A stretch of 64,000 bases of DNA from Ferrithrix thermotolerans DSM 19514 (GTDB lineage: Bacteria > Actinomycetota > Acidimicrobiia > Acidimicrobiales > CAIXPF01), in assembly GCA_945906305.1 (NCBI GenBank), contig CAMDQT010000020.1, positions 1-64,000 on the forward strand, written 5' to 3'. Positions 53,819-61,057 of this stretch are shown piece by piece. Below the pieces are notes generated by a model that was given only the letters and a program-made list of their open reading frames with translations, made no database searches and had not been told where the DNA came from. Positions within the stretch are counted from its first letter, which is position 1; the number at the start of each line of letters is the position of its first letter. A program made the position numbers and the translations under genes.

Positions 53819-54621
53819 TGGCGCGCCTCCAATCTCGTCATGCCAGTCAGGCTGGCGTCGTTCGGCTCGGAGAGGGCGGCTTCGGCACGACCTACCGGTT
53901 GTCGGGCCGTCGGGGCAACCAGCCCGTGGTGCTCAAGCTGATGCCAGAACACGACATTCGGGCCCGGCTGTCGGCTCGGCTCGAACAGCAAATCGGGGCT
54001 ATCACGGCGTTGTCCCATCACGAGGACATGGTCACTATCGCTGCCTGGGGAACGCGCCATGGCCGTTGGTATGTGGCCTTCGAAGAGGCGGTTGGTGGGT
54101 CGCTGGCCCAGTTGGTGGACGCGGGCGGGTCGCTAGATTGGCGTCGCGTCGTTCGGCTCGGCGTTCGGCTCGGTCGGGTTCTCGAACTTGCGCATGATCT
54201 CGGGGTGATCCACCGCGACATCAAACCGGCCAACATTCTGCTCGATGCTCAGGGCCGCCCGTTGCTGACCGACCTCGGCTTGGGCACGTTGGGGTGCAGC
54301 TTCAGCCTGGGCACGCCTGCTGCGGCCGACAGCCTGGCGGTGGCCGCCCCTGAAGCGGCCCGCACGATGAGCTTGGCACCGGAGTCCGACGTCTATGCGC
54401 TGGCTGCCACGATGCGCCTGTTGCTTGGCGGCCGTGGACATTCGAGCCGTCGTCGTAGCGAGCCGCCGCCGACCCTGATCGCGCTTTTGGACTGGGCGAC
54501 GGCCCGTGAGCCAGCACGGCGGACTTCCTCGATGGCGGCGTTTCGGGCCGAACTCGAGCTGCTCGATGACGGTCATCATCGGCCGTTGCACATTCGCCTC
54601 GGCGACCGCCTGGCGGGTTGA
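53818..54621 (+). CDS. Hanks-type Ser/Thr protein kinase in flagellar operon
   Basis: 267 aa, kinase domain only. Glycine loop GEGGFGTTY (residues 18-26), lysine K40 in VVLK, catalytic HRDIKPANIL with D134, and the metal-binding DFG replaced by DLG (D152). The activation segment reads into AAPEAARTMSLAPESDVYALAATM, with the structural Asp. There is no transmembrane helix or PASTA domain, unlike PknB. As the last gene of flhB-flhA-flhF-like, it may phosphorylate flagellar export or regulatory proteins. Substrate unknown. Confidence 0.88.
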   Translation: MARLQSRHASQAGVVRLGEGGFGTTYRLSGRRGNQPVVLKLMPEHDIRARLSARLEQQIGAITALSHHEDMVTIAAWGTRHGRWYVAFEEAVGGSLAQLVDAGGSLDWRRVVRLGVRLGRVLELAHDLGVIHRDIKPANILLDAQGRPLLTDLGLGTLGCSFSLGTPAAADSLAVAAPEAARTMSLAPESDVYALAATMRLLLGGRGHSSRRRSEPPPTLIALLDWATAREPARRTSSMAAFRAELELLDDGHHRPLHIRLGDRLAG

Positions 54622-54968
54622 CGCTAGGCGCCGCGCCGCCCCGGTGAGGTCGCGGTTTCAGCCGCCTTGCCGCCACCGCACGTCGGAGCTCGCCGCCCGC
54701 GCTCGTAGCTTTGCCCGACCCCGGTTCCGCTACCGCCCGATTCGGCTCGGCCTTTCACGATTGTCCGTGAGATCGTGCCCGCCCGAGCGCGCCGCATACT
54801 GATAAGTATGGCACTGCCGTGGTCACAGATTCCCGGCTCCCGGGTGAAGCCGGCCGCGGACGATGCCCTTCTCGGGCTCAAGGACGCGTGCCTGTCCCAT
54901 CCTCGATTCCGCAGGATCCTCGGGGGCCCGGGCGGCGGCCGAGACACAGGTTCGTCCTGTAGCGAGCG
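54622..54968. other. Convergent gap between kinase gene and fliR
   Basis: 347 bases without a convincing gene. An ATG at 54808 opens a 76-codon frame (MALPWSQIPGSRVKP...) that runs 70 bases into fliR antisense; its composition is not gene-like. ATACT-GATA-AGTAT (54793-54806) is a small inverted repeat just before that ATG. GC-rich hairpins are present but none with a T-run, so the terminator(s) of the two convergent operons remain unassigned. Confidence 0.4.
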
Positions 54969-55751
54969 TCAGCCGCCAAGCAGGGAATTGCTCGCTTGCA
55001 GCGAGAGGCTGACCAGCCGGTTGAGAAAGAGCGGATAGAACATCAGACTGCTGCCAAGTACCAACAAGGTGATCAGCGTTTTGGCTGGTAAGCCCACGAT
55101 GAAGACGTTGGTGGTGGGTGCGAAACGCTGGGCGATGGCCAACGTCACCTCGGTGAGGAACAACGCACCGAGGACTGGGGCGGCAATTTGCAGGCTGGCC
55201 AGGAGCATGGTGCTCAGCAGGTCCACGACGAGAGAGATGTCGAAGGAGAATTGGGGCATCTTGTCCAGCGGGACCACGTCGAAGCTCAAGATGAATCCCG
55301 AGATCAGCTGCCGGAAGGCTCCGGTTGCGAACAACAGGGTCACGAACAACAACCGGGTGAAACGAGAGAACACCGCGACCTGGTTGCCCGACTGGGGGTC
55401 GAACAACGCCGAAAGGGCGAAGCCGGAATTCAGGTCGATGATGCTACCGGCCGCCTCGAACGCCGCGAGCAGGGTACTGGCGACCCACCCCATGACAAGC
55501 CCGGCGGCGATCTGCCCCGCCGCGAGCAGGGCGAAGCCGCCCAGCGTGGCGGTGCTGGCCGCGGAGGTCGGGCTGGTCAGCGAGGCGGGCGAGATCAACG
55601 AGGTGAGGAACAGCGACAGGCCCAGGGCCGTGGTCGTACGGGCGAAGGTCGAGAAGCCGCGGTCGGAAAACACCGGGGCGGCGTACAACCATGCCATGGT
55701 CCGCGCCATGATCAGCACGAAGTTGGCCATGACAGCCAGGGAGAGGGCCAT
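54969..55751 (-). CDS. fliR: Flagellar export gate protein FliR
   Basis: 260 aa from ATG 55751 (MALSLAVMANFVLIMARTMAWLYAAPVFS). About six hydrophobic helices, LLAAFEAAGSIIDLNSGFALSALFDPQSGNQVAVFSRFTRLLFVTLLFATGAFRQLI and PVLGALFLTEVTLAIAQRFAPTTNVFIVGLPAKTLITLLVLG are typical. FliR joins FliP/FliQ in the export channel. It lies two bases after fliQ. Frame-open sequence upstream belongs to other genes. Confidence 0.93.
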   Translation of the reverse strand: MALSLAVMANFVLIMARTMAWLYAAPVFSDRGFSTFARTTTALGLSLFLTSLISPASLTSPTSAASTATLGGFALLAAGQIAAGLVMGWVASTLLAAFEAAGSIIDLNSGFALSALFDPQSGNQVAVFSRFTRLLFVTLLFATGAFRQLISGFILSFDVVPLDKMPQFSFDISLVVDLLSTMLLASLQIAAPVLGALFLTEVTLAIAQRFAPTTNVFIVGLPAKTLITLLVLGSSLMFYPLFLNRLVSLSLQASNSLLGG

Positions 55752-55753
55752 TC

Positions 55754-56023
55754 TCAGCGCAACAAACCCGGAGCGGCTTCGTAGAGCCGGCGGGTGAACT
55801 CGACGAGCTGGTTGAGCATCCATCCTCCGCTCAACATCAGCACCATGGCGATTGCCACCACTTTGGGAACGAAGGTGAGCGTCATTTCTTGCACCTGCGT
55901 CACGGCTTGTAGCAGTGAGATGACCGTCCCGACCACCAGCGCCACCGCGAGAATGGGCAGCGCCAGCTTGGCGGAGATGATGAGGGCCTGGCGGCCTAGG
56001 TCGAGCACAGCGGTATCGGTCAT
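55754..56023 (-). CDS. fliQ: Flagellar export gate protein FliQ
   Basis: 89 aa, two transmembrane helices. LGRQALIISAKLALPILAVALVVGTVISLLQAVTQVQEMTLTFVPKVVAIAMVLMLSGGWMLNQLVEFTRRL matches FliQ end to end. ATG at 56023 is used; GTG lies one codon upstream. It follows fliP by 60 bases. Confidence 0.95.
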   Translation of the reverse strand: MTDTAVLDLGRQALIISAKLALPILAVALVVGTVISLLQAVTQVQEMTLTFVPKVVAIAMVLMLSGGWMLNQLVEFTRRLYEAAPGLLR

Positions 56024-56083
56024 CACTGCTCCAGTAGTGGGTGGGGGGCGGTTCGTGCAGGAGGGGCGCCGGTGTCGGCGCCG

Positions 56084-57007
56084 CTACGTTCGGAACGAGG
56101 CAACGAGGGTGCCGACGGTGAGCTGCCAACCGTCAACGACGACGAACAGCAGCAATTTGAACGGCAGGGAGATGGCCACCGGAGGCAACATCACCATGCC
56201 CATGGACATCAGCGTCGAGGACACCACGATGTCGATCACCAAGAAGGGGATGAAGATCACGAAGCCGAGCAGGAATGCAGCCCTCAGCTCGCTGATGACA
56301 TACGCAGGCACCAACACGGTGGTAGGGACTTCGGACGCGTTGGCCGGCCGTTCGTCGCTCGACAAGGACATGAACAGCTCGAGGTCGCTCTCACGCACTT
56401 GGGACAGCATGAAGTCGCGGAACGGTTCGATGCCCTCTTGGAATGCCTGTTCCTGGGTGATCTCACCCTTCAGGTAGGGCTGGAGGGCTTCCTCGTTGGC
56501 CTGGCTGAGCACTGGGCCCATGATGAAGAGGGTTAGGAACAGCGACAGACCGACCAGTACGGCATTGGGCGGGGTCGAAGGGAGGCTAAGGGCGTTACGC
56601 GTCAGGGTCAGCACGATGGCGATGCGGGTGAACGAGGTCATCAGCAACAGCATCGAGGGCGCCAGCGCGATCAACGTGAGCAGCAGGACGATGGTGAGCG
56701 GCTGGCTGGTGACACCGCCGGTCTCTGTCGGCAACTGCAGGGTGAGCGATGCGGGGCCGGGGGTCGTGCCTGCACCGGTGGGGGAATTTGGCGGCGTGGG
56801 CGCCGCTGGGGCAGGGACGCCCGTGACCGCCGATCCTGGCGTGGCGCCCGCCGAAGGCGTGGGGTCCAGCGCGGCGACTGTGCTTGGCGTGGGGATCTGC
56901 TGTGCGCTCGCCGGCGCGGCATCGAGGAGGACCGCGGCGCTCAGAATGGTCAGCATGACCGCCGTCGCCGCCAACATCCGTCGGAAGGGATGGTGCAGTC
57001 CCGTCAT
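56084..57007 (-). CDS. fliP: Flagellar export gate protein FliP with long N-terminal linker
   Basis: 307 aa. A signal sequence (MLAATAVMLTILSAAVLLDAAPASAQ) is followed by a ~60-residue Pro/Thr/Ala/Gly-rich stretch (residues ~37-95) before the conserved core. The core is TIVLLLTLIALAPSMLLLMTSFTRIAIVLTLTRNAL, PPNAVLVGLSLFLTLFIMGPV, VLVPAYVISELRAAFLLGFVIFIPFLVIDIVVSSTLMSMGMVMLPPVAISLPFKLLLFVVVDGW. FliP forms the five-fold export pore. The linker exceeds that of most homologues. It overlaps fliO by four bases. Confidence 0.95.
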   Translation of the reverse strand: MTGLHHPFRRMLAATAVMLTILSAAVLLDAAPASAQQIPTPSTVAALDPTPSAGATPGSAVTGVPAPAAPTPPNSPTGAGTTPGPASLTLQLPTETGGVTSQPLTIVLLLTLIALAPSMLLLMTSFTRIAIVLTLTRNALSLPSTPPNAVLVGLSLFLTLFIMGPVLSQANEEALQPYLKGEITQEQAFQEGIEPFRDFMLSQVRESDLELFMSLSSDERPANASEVPTTVLVPAYVISELRAAFLLGFVIFIPFLVIDIVVSSTLMSMGMVMLPPVAISLPFKLLLFVVVDGWQLTVGTLVASFRT

Positions 57008-57564
57008 GGGTTCACTTCCCCGAGCAGATCGGTGGTGTCGATGTTCTCGACAGTGGGTGTGCCAGGCAGATACTGACGAACCTGGCGCAGCAGCTCGGCG
57101 CCGAAGGACACCGGTTGTCCGACGATGTCGCGGGCAGCTTGCTGGTCCGCAGGCGTACCGGGAGGTAGGTCGACGGACTCGTCGGACTCTGCACGGTTCG
57201 CAACGTCCACCTCGAGCAGCATCGAGATCTGCGAGTCGGTGACCCCGAAGAGGAAGTGCTGGTCCTGCACGCGGACCAAGATGACCGAGGAGTTGCGACC
57301 CAGCGGGGCGCGTTCCACCACGTTGAGGACCGGTTCGGCTCGCGGTGTCCGTGACCAGCGGCTACTGCCGAAGAGCCCCAAAGGGCTCCGCGAGCTACGC
57401 GAGCTGCTTGCCGTTGTGGTGCGAGGCCTTGTCCCCATTTGTTTCCGCGACGTGGTCCCGAAGCGCCGGCGGTCGTAGCGCCGCAGCATCTTGACGGTCA
57501 GAGCGAGCAGGGCGAAAACCATCCCTGCTTTCATTAGCGTTACCAGGAAGCCCACCATGGTCAT
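57004..57564 (-). CDS. fliO: Flagellar biosynthesis protein FliO
   Basis: 186 aa. One N-terminal membrane helix (VGFLVTLMKAGMVFALLALTVKMLRRY), an Arg/Ser/Thr-rich linker, then the FliO domain VERAPLGRNSSVILVRVQDQHFLFGVTDSQISMLLEV. FliO helps assemble the FliP ring. Overlap with fliP and position after fliN are canonical. The C-terminal ~55 residues are acidic and variable. Confidence 0.9.
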   Translation of the reverse strand: MTMVGFLVTLMKAGMVFALLALTVKMLRRYDRRRFGTTSRKQMGTRPRTTTASSSRSSRSPLGLFGSSRWSRTPRAEPVLNVVERAPLGRNSSVILVRVQDQHFLFGVTDSQISMLLEVDVANRAESDESVDLPPGTPADQQAARDIVGQPVSFGAELLRQVRQYLPGTPTVENIDTTDLLGEVNP

Positions 57565-57582
57565 GCTCGGTTCTGCTCTACG

Positions 57583-57987
57583 TCACCCTCGCCGTTTTGA
57601 CGGCGGTGGTTCGATGGCGGAGTCGACGATCTCGGAAATGCGCACGCCGAATTCCTCGGCAATGGTGACGATTTGGCCGCGCGCCACCAGCTTGCCGTTG
57701 ACCAGGACATCGACTGGTTCCCCTAGCGCCCGGTCGAGTTCGACGACGGATCCGGGGGTCAGCGCAAGCAGTTGCCGCAATGGAAGCCGCGCCCGGCCGA
57801 TCTCGACGCACAGCTCGAGTTCGATGTCCGCCAGCAGGCGTAGGTCGCGTGGCTCGCCGGCTTGGGGCGTGGAATGGCTCAGATCGGGGTAGGTCGCCGG
57901 GTCGATGGAGAGCGCGCCCTCCTCCTCGCCGCTGGCGCTGTCGTCGCGCCGAGCGCTCGACTCACCGGCTTGCAGTGTGTTGTCCAT
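57583..57987 (-). CDS. fliN: Flagellar motor switch protein FliN
   Basis: 134 aa from the ATG at 57987. GAGGAGGAG nine bases before that codon decides the start against a GTG at 58029 that lacks a ribosome site. The C-terminal SpoA domain (DIELELCVEIGRARLPLRQLLALTPGSVVELDRALGEPVDVLVNGKLVARGQIVTIAEEFGVRISEIV) is the C-ring building block. The first ~60 residues are acidic and disordered. Confidence 0.94.
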   Translation of the reverse strand: MDNTLQAGESSARRDDSASGEEEGALSIDPATYPDLSHSTPQAGEPRDLRLLADIELELCVEIGRARLPLRQLLALTPGSVVELDRALGEPVDVLVNGKLVARGQIVTIAEEFGVRISEIVDSAIEPPPSKRRG

Positions 57988-58036
57988 TGTGGACGTCTCC
58001 TCCTCGTGGGTGGTGACCGTGCGGTTCACGACTCAC

Positions 58037-58960
58037 TCAAATCTGCTCGTCGATGGTTCTGGCTGAGCGTCGGTTCAGTGCGGGCAGCGGTGTTTCTGCT
58101 GCGGCGATTTCGGCCAGTTCGGCTACGTCGAGCACGTCGAGGACCTCGATGGCGACGCGGCGGCCCGTTGTGCCGTGGCGCACCAGAAGTAGGGGCCGAC
58201 CTTGGGCCTGTACCACCAGCGGAACGGCTTGGGGATGCTCGAGTCGAATGACATCGCCCACCGCCAGCCGCACGATGTCGACGGCGTTCACCTTGATTGG
58301 GCTGAACGATACGGTCAGCTCGACGGGTACATCCTTGACGGCGACTGACATGGTTACCCCACTGGTTTTGGGTTCCAGGGCGAGGCCTGCATCTACGACC
58401 GTCGATGAGAGGGCGAGGGTGAATTCCCAGCCCTGGCTGGCGGTGGCGAAGCTGCAACCGATGGCAATGGTGGACAGCGGGATCTGGGCCAGGGGCGACC
58501 CCACGTAGGTCAGTCCCGGCGGTTCGATCGTCTCGAGGCCGAGGGCTTCCCACATCGGGCCGAGTGCCTCGGTGAGCCGTCGGGCCAGTAGCGATCGTTC
58601 GAATCGGTTCGGGGTGCGTTGTTCACCTTCACCGGGCCCGCCCATCAACAATTCGGCCATTCCGGTGACGACCTGGCGGGGGATGACCGCCACGCCGAGG
58701 GGCTGACGGGTGACGGCGGTGCCGGTCGATACCGGGACCGCCACCGTGATGTCGTACAGATCGCATCCGTTGGTGGCCACCTCCCGTGGGTCCACCACAT
58801 CGAAGCGCACCAGGTTGCCTTGGACATTGCGACGGGTGATCGCCGAAAGCACGAGTGCCACGCGCGTCACACCGAGCTGCAGGGCTTCTATGGCTCTCGC
58901 TTTGGCGTCATGGGACAACTCCGACAGCTCGTGGAAGTCGAACAGCTCTACGCCGGACAT
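58037..58960 (-). CDS. fliM: Flagellar motor switch protein FliM without CheY-binding N-terminus
   Basis: 307 aa from ATG 58960 (TTG at 58969 would add three residues). The middle domain starts almost at once (VELFDFHELSELSHDAKARAIEALQ). LLMGGPGEGE carries the GGxG turn that contacts FliG, and the C-terminal SpoA domain ends in DVLDVAELAEI. The usual N-terminal peptide LSQxEIDALL that binds CheY-P, plus ~30 linker residues, is absent. No che gene is in the window. It heads the fliM-N-O-P-Q-R operon. Confidence 0.93.
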   Translation of the reverse strand: MSGVELFDFHELSELSHDAKARAIEALQLGVTRVALVLSAITRRNVQGNLVRFDVVDPREVATNGCDLYDITVAVPVSTGTAVTRQPLGVAVIPRQVVTGMAELLMGGPGEGEQRTPNRFERSLLARRLTEALGPMWEALGLETIEPPGLTYVGSPLAQIPLSTIAIGCSFATASQGWEFTLALSSTVVDAGLALEPKTSGVTMSVAVKDVPVELTVSFSPIKVNAVDIVRLAVGDVIRLEHPQAVPLVVQAQGRPLLLVRHGTTGRRVAIEVLDVLDVAELAEIAAAETPLPALNRRSARTIDEQI

Positions 58961-59240
58961 CTTGGCCAAATCCGTTCCGGGTCAAGCCGCCGAGCCGCTG
59001 GTGAGCCGCGACGCGCTCGCCGTGGGGCCCCGGCGTGGCCCTCGGGTGCGCCGCCTAGGAGGCGACGGGTACAGCGTGCTCCAGTGACCGGCAACATCTC
59101 CCTAGAGATCGACACAACAAGTCCCCTTCCTTGAGGAAGAAGTTGTTTTTTCTTGTGGCTGGCCGATCATCGATCGATGCGGCGGTGGCTGCCCTTTGGC
59201 CCCGAATGGTCAGTGGTCGGATAGGTACAGGCAGACGCGC
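58961..59240. other. Gap between fliM start and flagellin 2 terminator
   Basis: 280 bases, no supported gene. On the minus strand TTGACC lies ~25 bases before the fliM ATG. Small inverted repeats are ATCTC-CCTA-GAGAT (59096-59109) and CTTCC-TTGA-GGAAG near 59128-59141, followed on the plus strand by a T-rich stretch. No copy of the flagellar palindrome was found here, so fliM may be controlled differently. Confidence 0.4.
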
Positions 59241-59268
59241 AAAGGCCGACCGGCTGACCGGTCGGCCT
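59241..59268 (-). terminator. Terminator of flagellin 2
   Basis: A perfect 11-bp inverted repeat (AGGCCGACCGG / CCGGTCGGCCT, loop of four) read on the minus strand is followed by TTT, about 50 bases after the flagellin 2 stop. It separates flagellin 2 from the fliM operon. Confidence 0.8.
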
Positions 59269-59318
59269 CAGCCCGCGGTCCGCTCCTACCGGTATTGCCC
59301 GGTAAGAGTCGGCATCGA

Positions 59319-60146
59319 TCAGGCCCGAAGGAGTTGCAGGACCGTCTGGGGAACCAGGTTGGCCTGGGCCAGCATGGCGGTCCCCGCCTGCATCAAGATC
59401 TGGTGCCGGGTGAACTGCACCATCTCGGCCGCAATGTCGAGGTCGCGGATTCGCGACTCCGAGGACTGCAGGTTCTCGGTGGTGACCTGCAGGTTGGTGA
59501 TGGTGTGCTCGAGGCGATTCTGGGTCGCGCCGAGGGCGGCCCGGAACGAGTTGATCTCGTCGATAGCTTCGCGGACGCTGTCGATGGCGACCGACGCGGC
59601 GTTCGCCAGGTCGATGGTGCTGAGGTCGACTGCGCTGCCGGCACCGTCGCTGAGCGAAGCCGAGGACAGCACCTGGGTCGAGATGGCGATCACGTCGGTG
59701 CTATTCGCACCGATTTGGAAGGTCACACCGGCGACGCCGAAGACGTCACTGCCCGCGAACTTGGTGGCGCTGCCGATGGTGTCGATCTGAGCGAGCAGTT
59801 CGAGAACCTCGGCCTGCTCGGCCTCGCCGTCGCCGGTGGCGGTGTTGGCGGCCGATACCGCCAGTTCGTTGATCCGTTGCAAGATGCTGGTGACCTCATC
59901 GAGCGCACCTTCGGCGGTCTGCACGAAGCTGACCCCATCCTGGGCGTTGCGCACGGCCTGATTCAGGCCGCGGATGTCGGCGCGAAGTCGCTCGCTCTTG
60001 GCCAGGCCGGCCGCGTCGTCTGACGCCCGGTTGATCCGGAAACCGCTGGAGAGCCGTTCCATCGACTTGTTCAGCATTCCGTCACTGATGGTCAGGTTCC
60101 GGTGAGCGGTAACCGCCATCGTGTTTTGGTTGATTCGCAATCCCAT
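59319..60146 (-). CDS. fliC2: Flagellin 2
   Basis: 275 aa from ATG 60146, with GGGAGGAAG upstream. The ends closely follow flagellin 1 (MGLRINQNTMAVTAHRNLTISDGMLNKSMERLSSGF; QNRLEHTITNLQVTTENLQSSESRIRDLDIAAEMVQFTRHQILMQAGTAMLAQANLVPQTVLQLLRA). The middle is also similar but diverged (TFQIGANSTDVIAISTQVLSSASL), so the two are paralogues. It lies 49 bases after an HEXXH peptidase gene on the same strand. It may form a different filament segment or be used under other conditions. Confidence 0.95.
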   Translation of the reverse strand: MGLRINQNTMAVTAHRNLTISDGMLNKSMERLSSGFRINRASDDAAGLAKSERLRADIRGLNQAVRNAQDGVSFVQTAEGALDEVTSILQRINELAVSAANTATGDGEAEQAEVLELLAQIDTIGSATKFAGSDVFGVAGVTFQIGANSTDVIAISTQVLSSASLSDGAGSAVDLSTIDLANAASVAIDSVREAIDEINSFRAALGATQNRLEHTITNLQVTTENLQSSESRIRDLDIAAEMVQFTRHQILMQAGTAMLAQANLVPQTVLQLLRA

Positions 60147-60195
60147 TGCACTTCCTCCCTGAAGAACCATTCCCTAAGCGACGCGAACTTCCGTG

Positions 60196-60846
60196 TCAGC
60201 GTTTCCTGATCAATCGGGCGGCAAGCACATCGGCTTCAGGCATGAAATGGGTAAATTGTCCCTTCTCCGCCGACTCTTCAATGCTGGGAATGAGGTTCGT
60301 CTCACAAAGCCGTGCCAGCAGCGCGCAGTGCTCGGCGGTGGGCGCATCGCCCAGTAAAGACTTGAATTCGGTCGATCCGAGCTGCCATGCGGCGAAACAT
60401 TCCGCCCAGTCTCCGGCCGGGGTGGCAAAATCGTCCGCATCGGAGGCCCCGAACCAGTCGAGCCGGTTGTGGAGCTGCCGTTCGAGGCGCCACTGGGCCC
60501 GAGAGGCGGGGTCGAGGTGTTCGAGGTCGATGGCATGGCCCAACTCGTGGGCCACGGCGAAGGCGACATGGCGGACGTGCTGGCCGGGCCGTACGTAGAT
60601 CTCGATGATGCGGTCGGGCCAGATCGTGCGTCCGAGATACCCCGGTTGTTGGGCCAGGAATCGCATCGACCATTCGGGCAGCAGACGCTGCCACGGGTAG
60701 CGAATCATGCGCAGCGCGTCCCCGGCCACGGCCGCGGCGGTGGGCGTGGTGAACGAGCTTCTCAGGGTGCGCCTCGGCCTGAGTTGTGAGGCCACCTGGG
60801 CGCCATCGACTCGAGAAGGGTGGCCAAATTGCGGGTCGTGTGCCAT
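60196..60846 (-). CDS. HEXXH zinc metallopeptidase-like protein upstream of flagellin 2
   Basis: 216 aa from ATG 60846, preceded by GGAGGG at nine bases. AVAHELGHAIDLEH is a zincin motif, with GDWAECFAAW downstream as a possible third-ligand helix. Other stretches (TIWPDRIIEIYVRPGQHVRHVAFAVAHELGHA) look like a compact peptidase core without signal peptide or membrane helix. No specific family is recognised. The 49-base gap to flagellin 2 and shared strand suggest cotranscription. A housekeeping or prophage-type peptidase unrelated to motility remains possible. Confidence 0.7.
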   Translation of the reverse strand: MAHDPQFGHPSRVDGAQVASQLRPRRTLRSSFTTPTAAAVAGDALRMIRYPWQRLLPEWSMRFLAQQPGYLGRTIWPDRIIEIYVRPGQHVRHVAFAVAHELGHAIDLEHLDPASRAQWRLERQLHNRLDWFGASDADDFATPAGDWAECFAAWQLGSTEFKSLLGDAPTAEHCALLARLCETNLIPSIEESAEKGQFTHFMPEADVLAARLIRKR

Positions 60847-60924
60847 GACGTCGGCCCTCCGTGGCCGCTTGATCCGGCTGGTCGAGATAGTTCGAGACCG
60901 GCGCGTCGAGTCCGTGACGCAGGT

Positions 60925-60954
60925 CCGTTGGGTAATGGGTGGGTAACCCAACGG
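60925..60954. repeat. 9-bp inverted repeat upstream of HEXXH gene/tsaE
   Basis: CCGTTGGGT (60925-60933) and ACCCAACGG (60946-60954) are perfect complements separated by 12 bases. It sits in the 211-base divergent region and ends four bases before flagellar palindrome copy 4. Could be a regulator site or a transcribed hairpin. No T-run follows. Confidence 0.5.
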
Positions 60955-60957
60955 CAA

Positions 60958-60973
60958 TAGGACCGCGGTCCTT
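60958..60973. promoter_or_regulatory. Flagellar palindrome, copy 4 (different centre)
   Basis: TAGGAC-CGCG-GTCCTT contains the perfect 14-bp palindrome AGGACCGCGGTCCT (60959-60972). Arms and spacing equal copies 1-3 but the centre is CGCG instead of GATG. It lies 111 bases before the HEXXH-flagellin 2 pair and 84 bases before tsaE, divergently. Confidence 0.45.
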
Positions 60974-61040
60974 GAGCGAGCTCGTCGCGTTGAGGCTCCC
61001 GATCCCCAATGCGCGGTACTGGCCGTTCCCAAGGGCGGGG

Positions 61041-61046
61041 TAACGT
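61041..61046 (+). promoter_or_regulatory. Candidate -10 box of tsaE operon
   Basis: TAACGT lies 11 bases before the tsaE ATG, giving a very short or leaderless transcript. No clear -35 is seen. Confidence 0.3.
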
Positions 61047-61057
61047 CGCGTCAGCCG

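Noticed and set aside
54808-55038. Possible 76-codon gene after the kinase (MALPWSQIPGS...)
   Set aside because: It has no ribosome binding site or recognisable fold, and its 3' part is antisense to fliR. Kept only as a note on the gap.
54969-56129. 386-residue version of FliR
   Set aside because: The extra 126 N-terminal residues are antisense-like His/Arg-rich sequence overlapping fliQ. The family start is ATG 55751.
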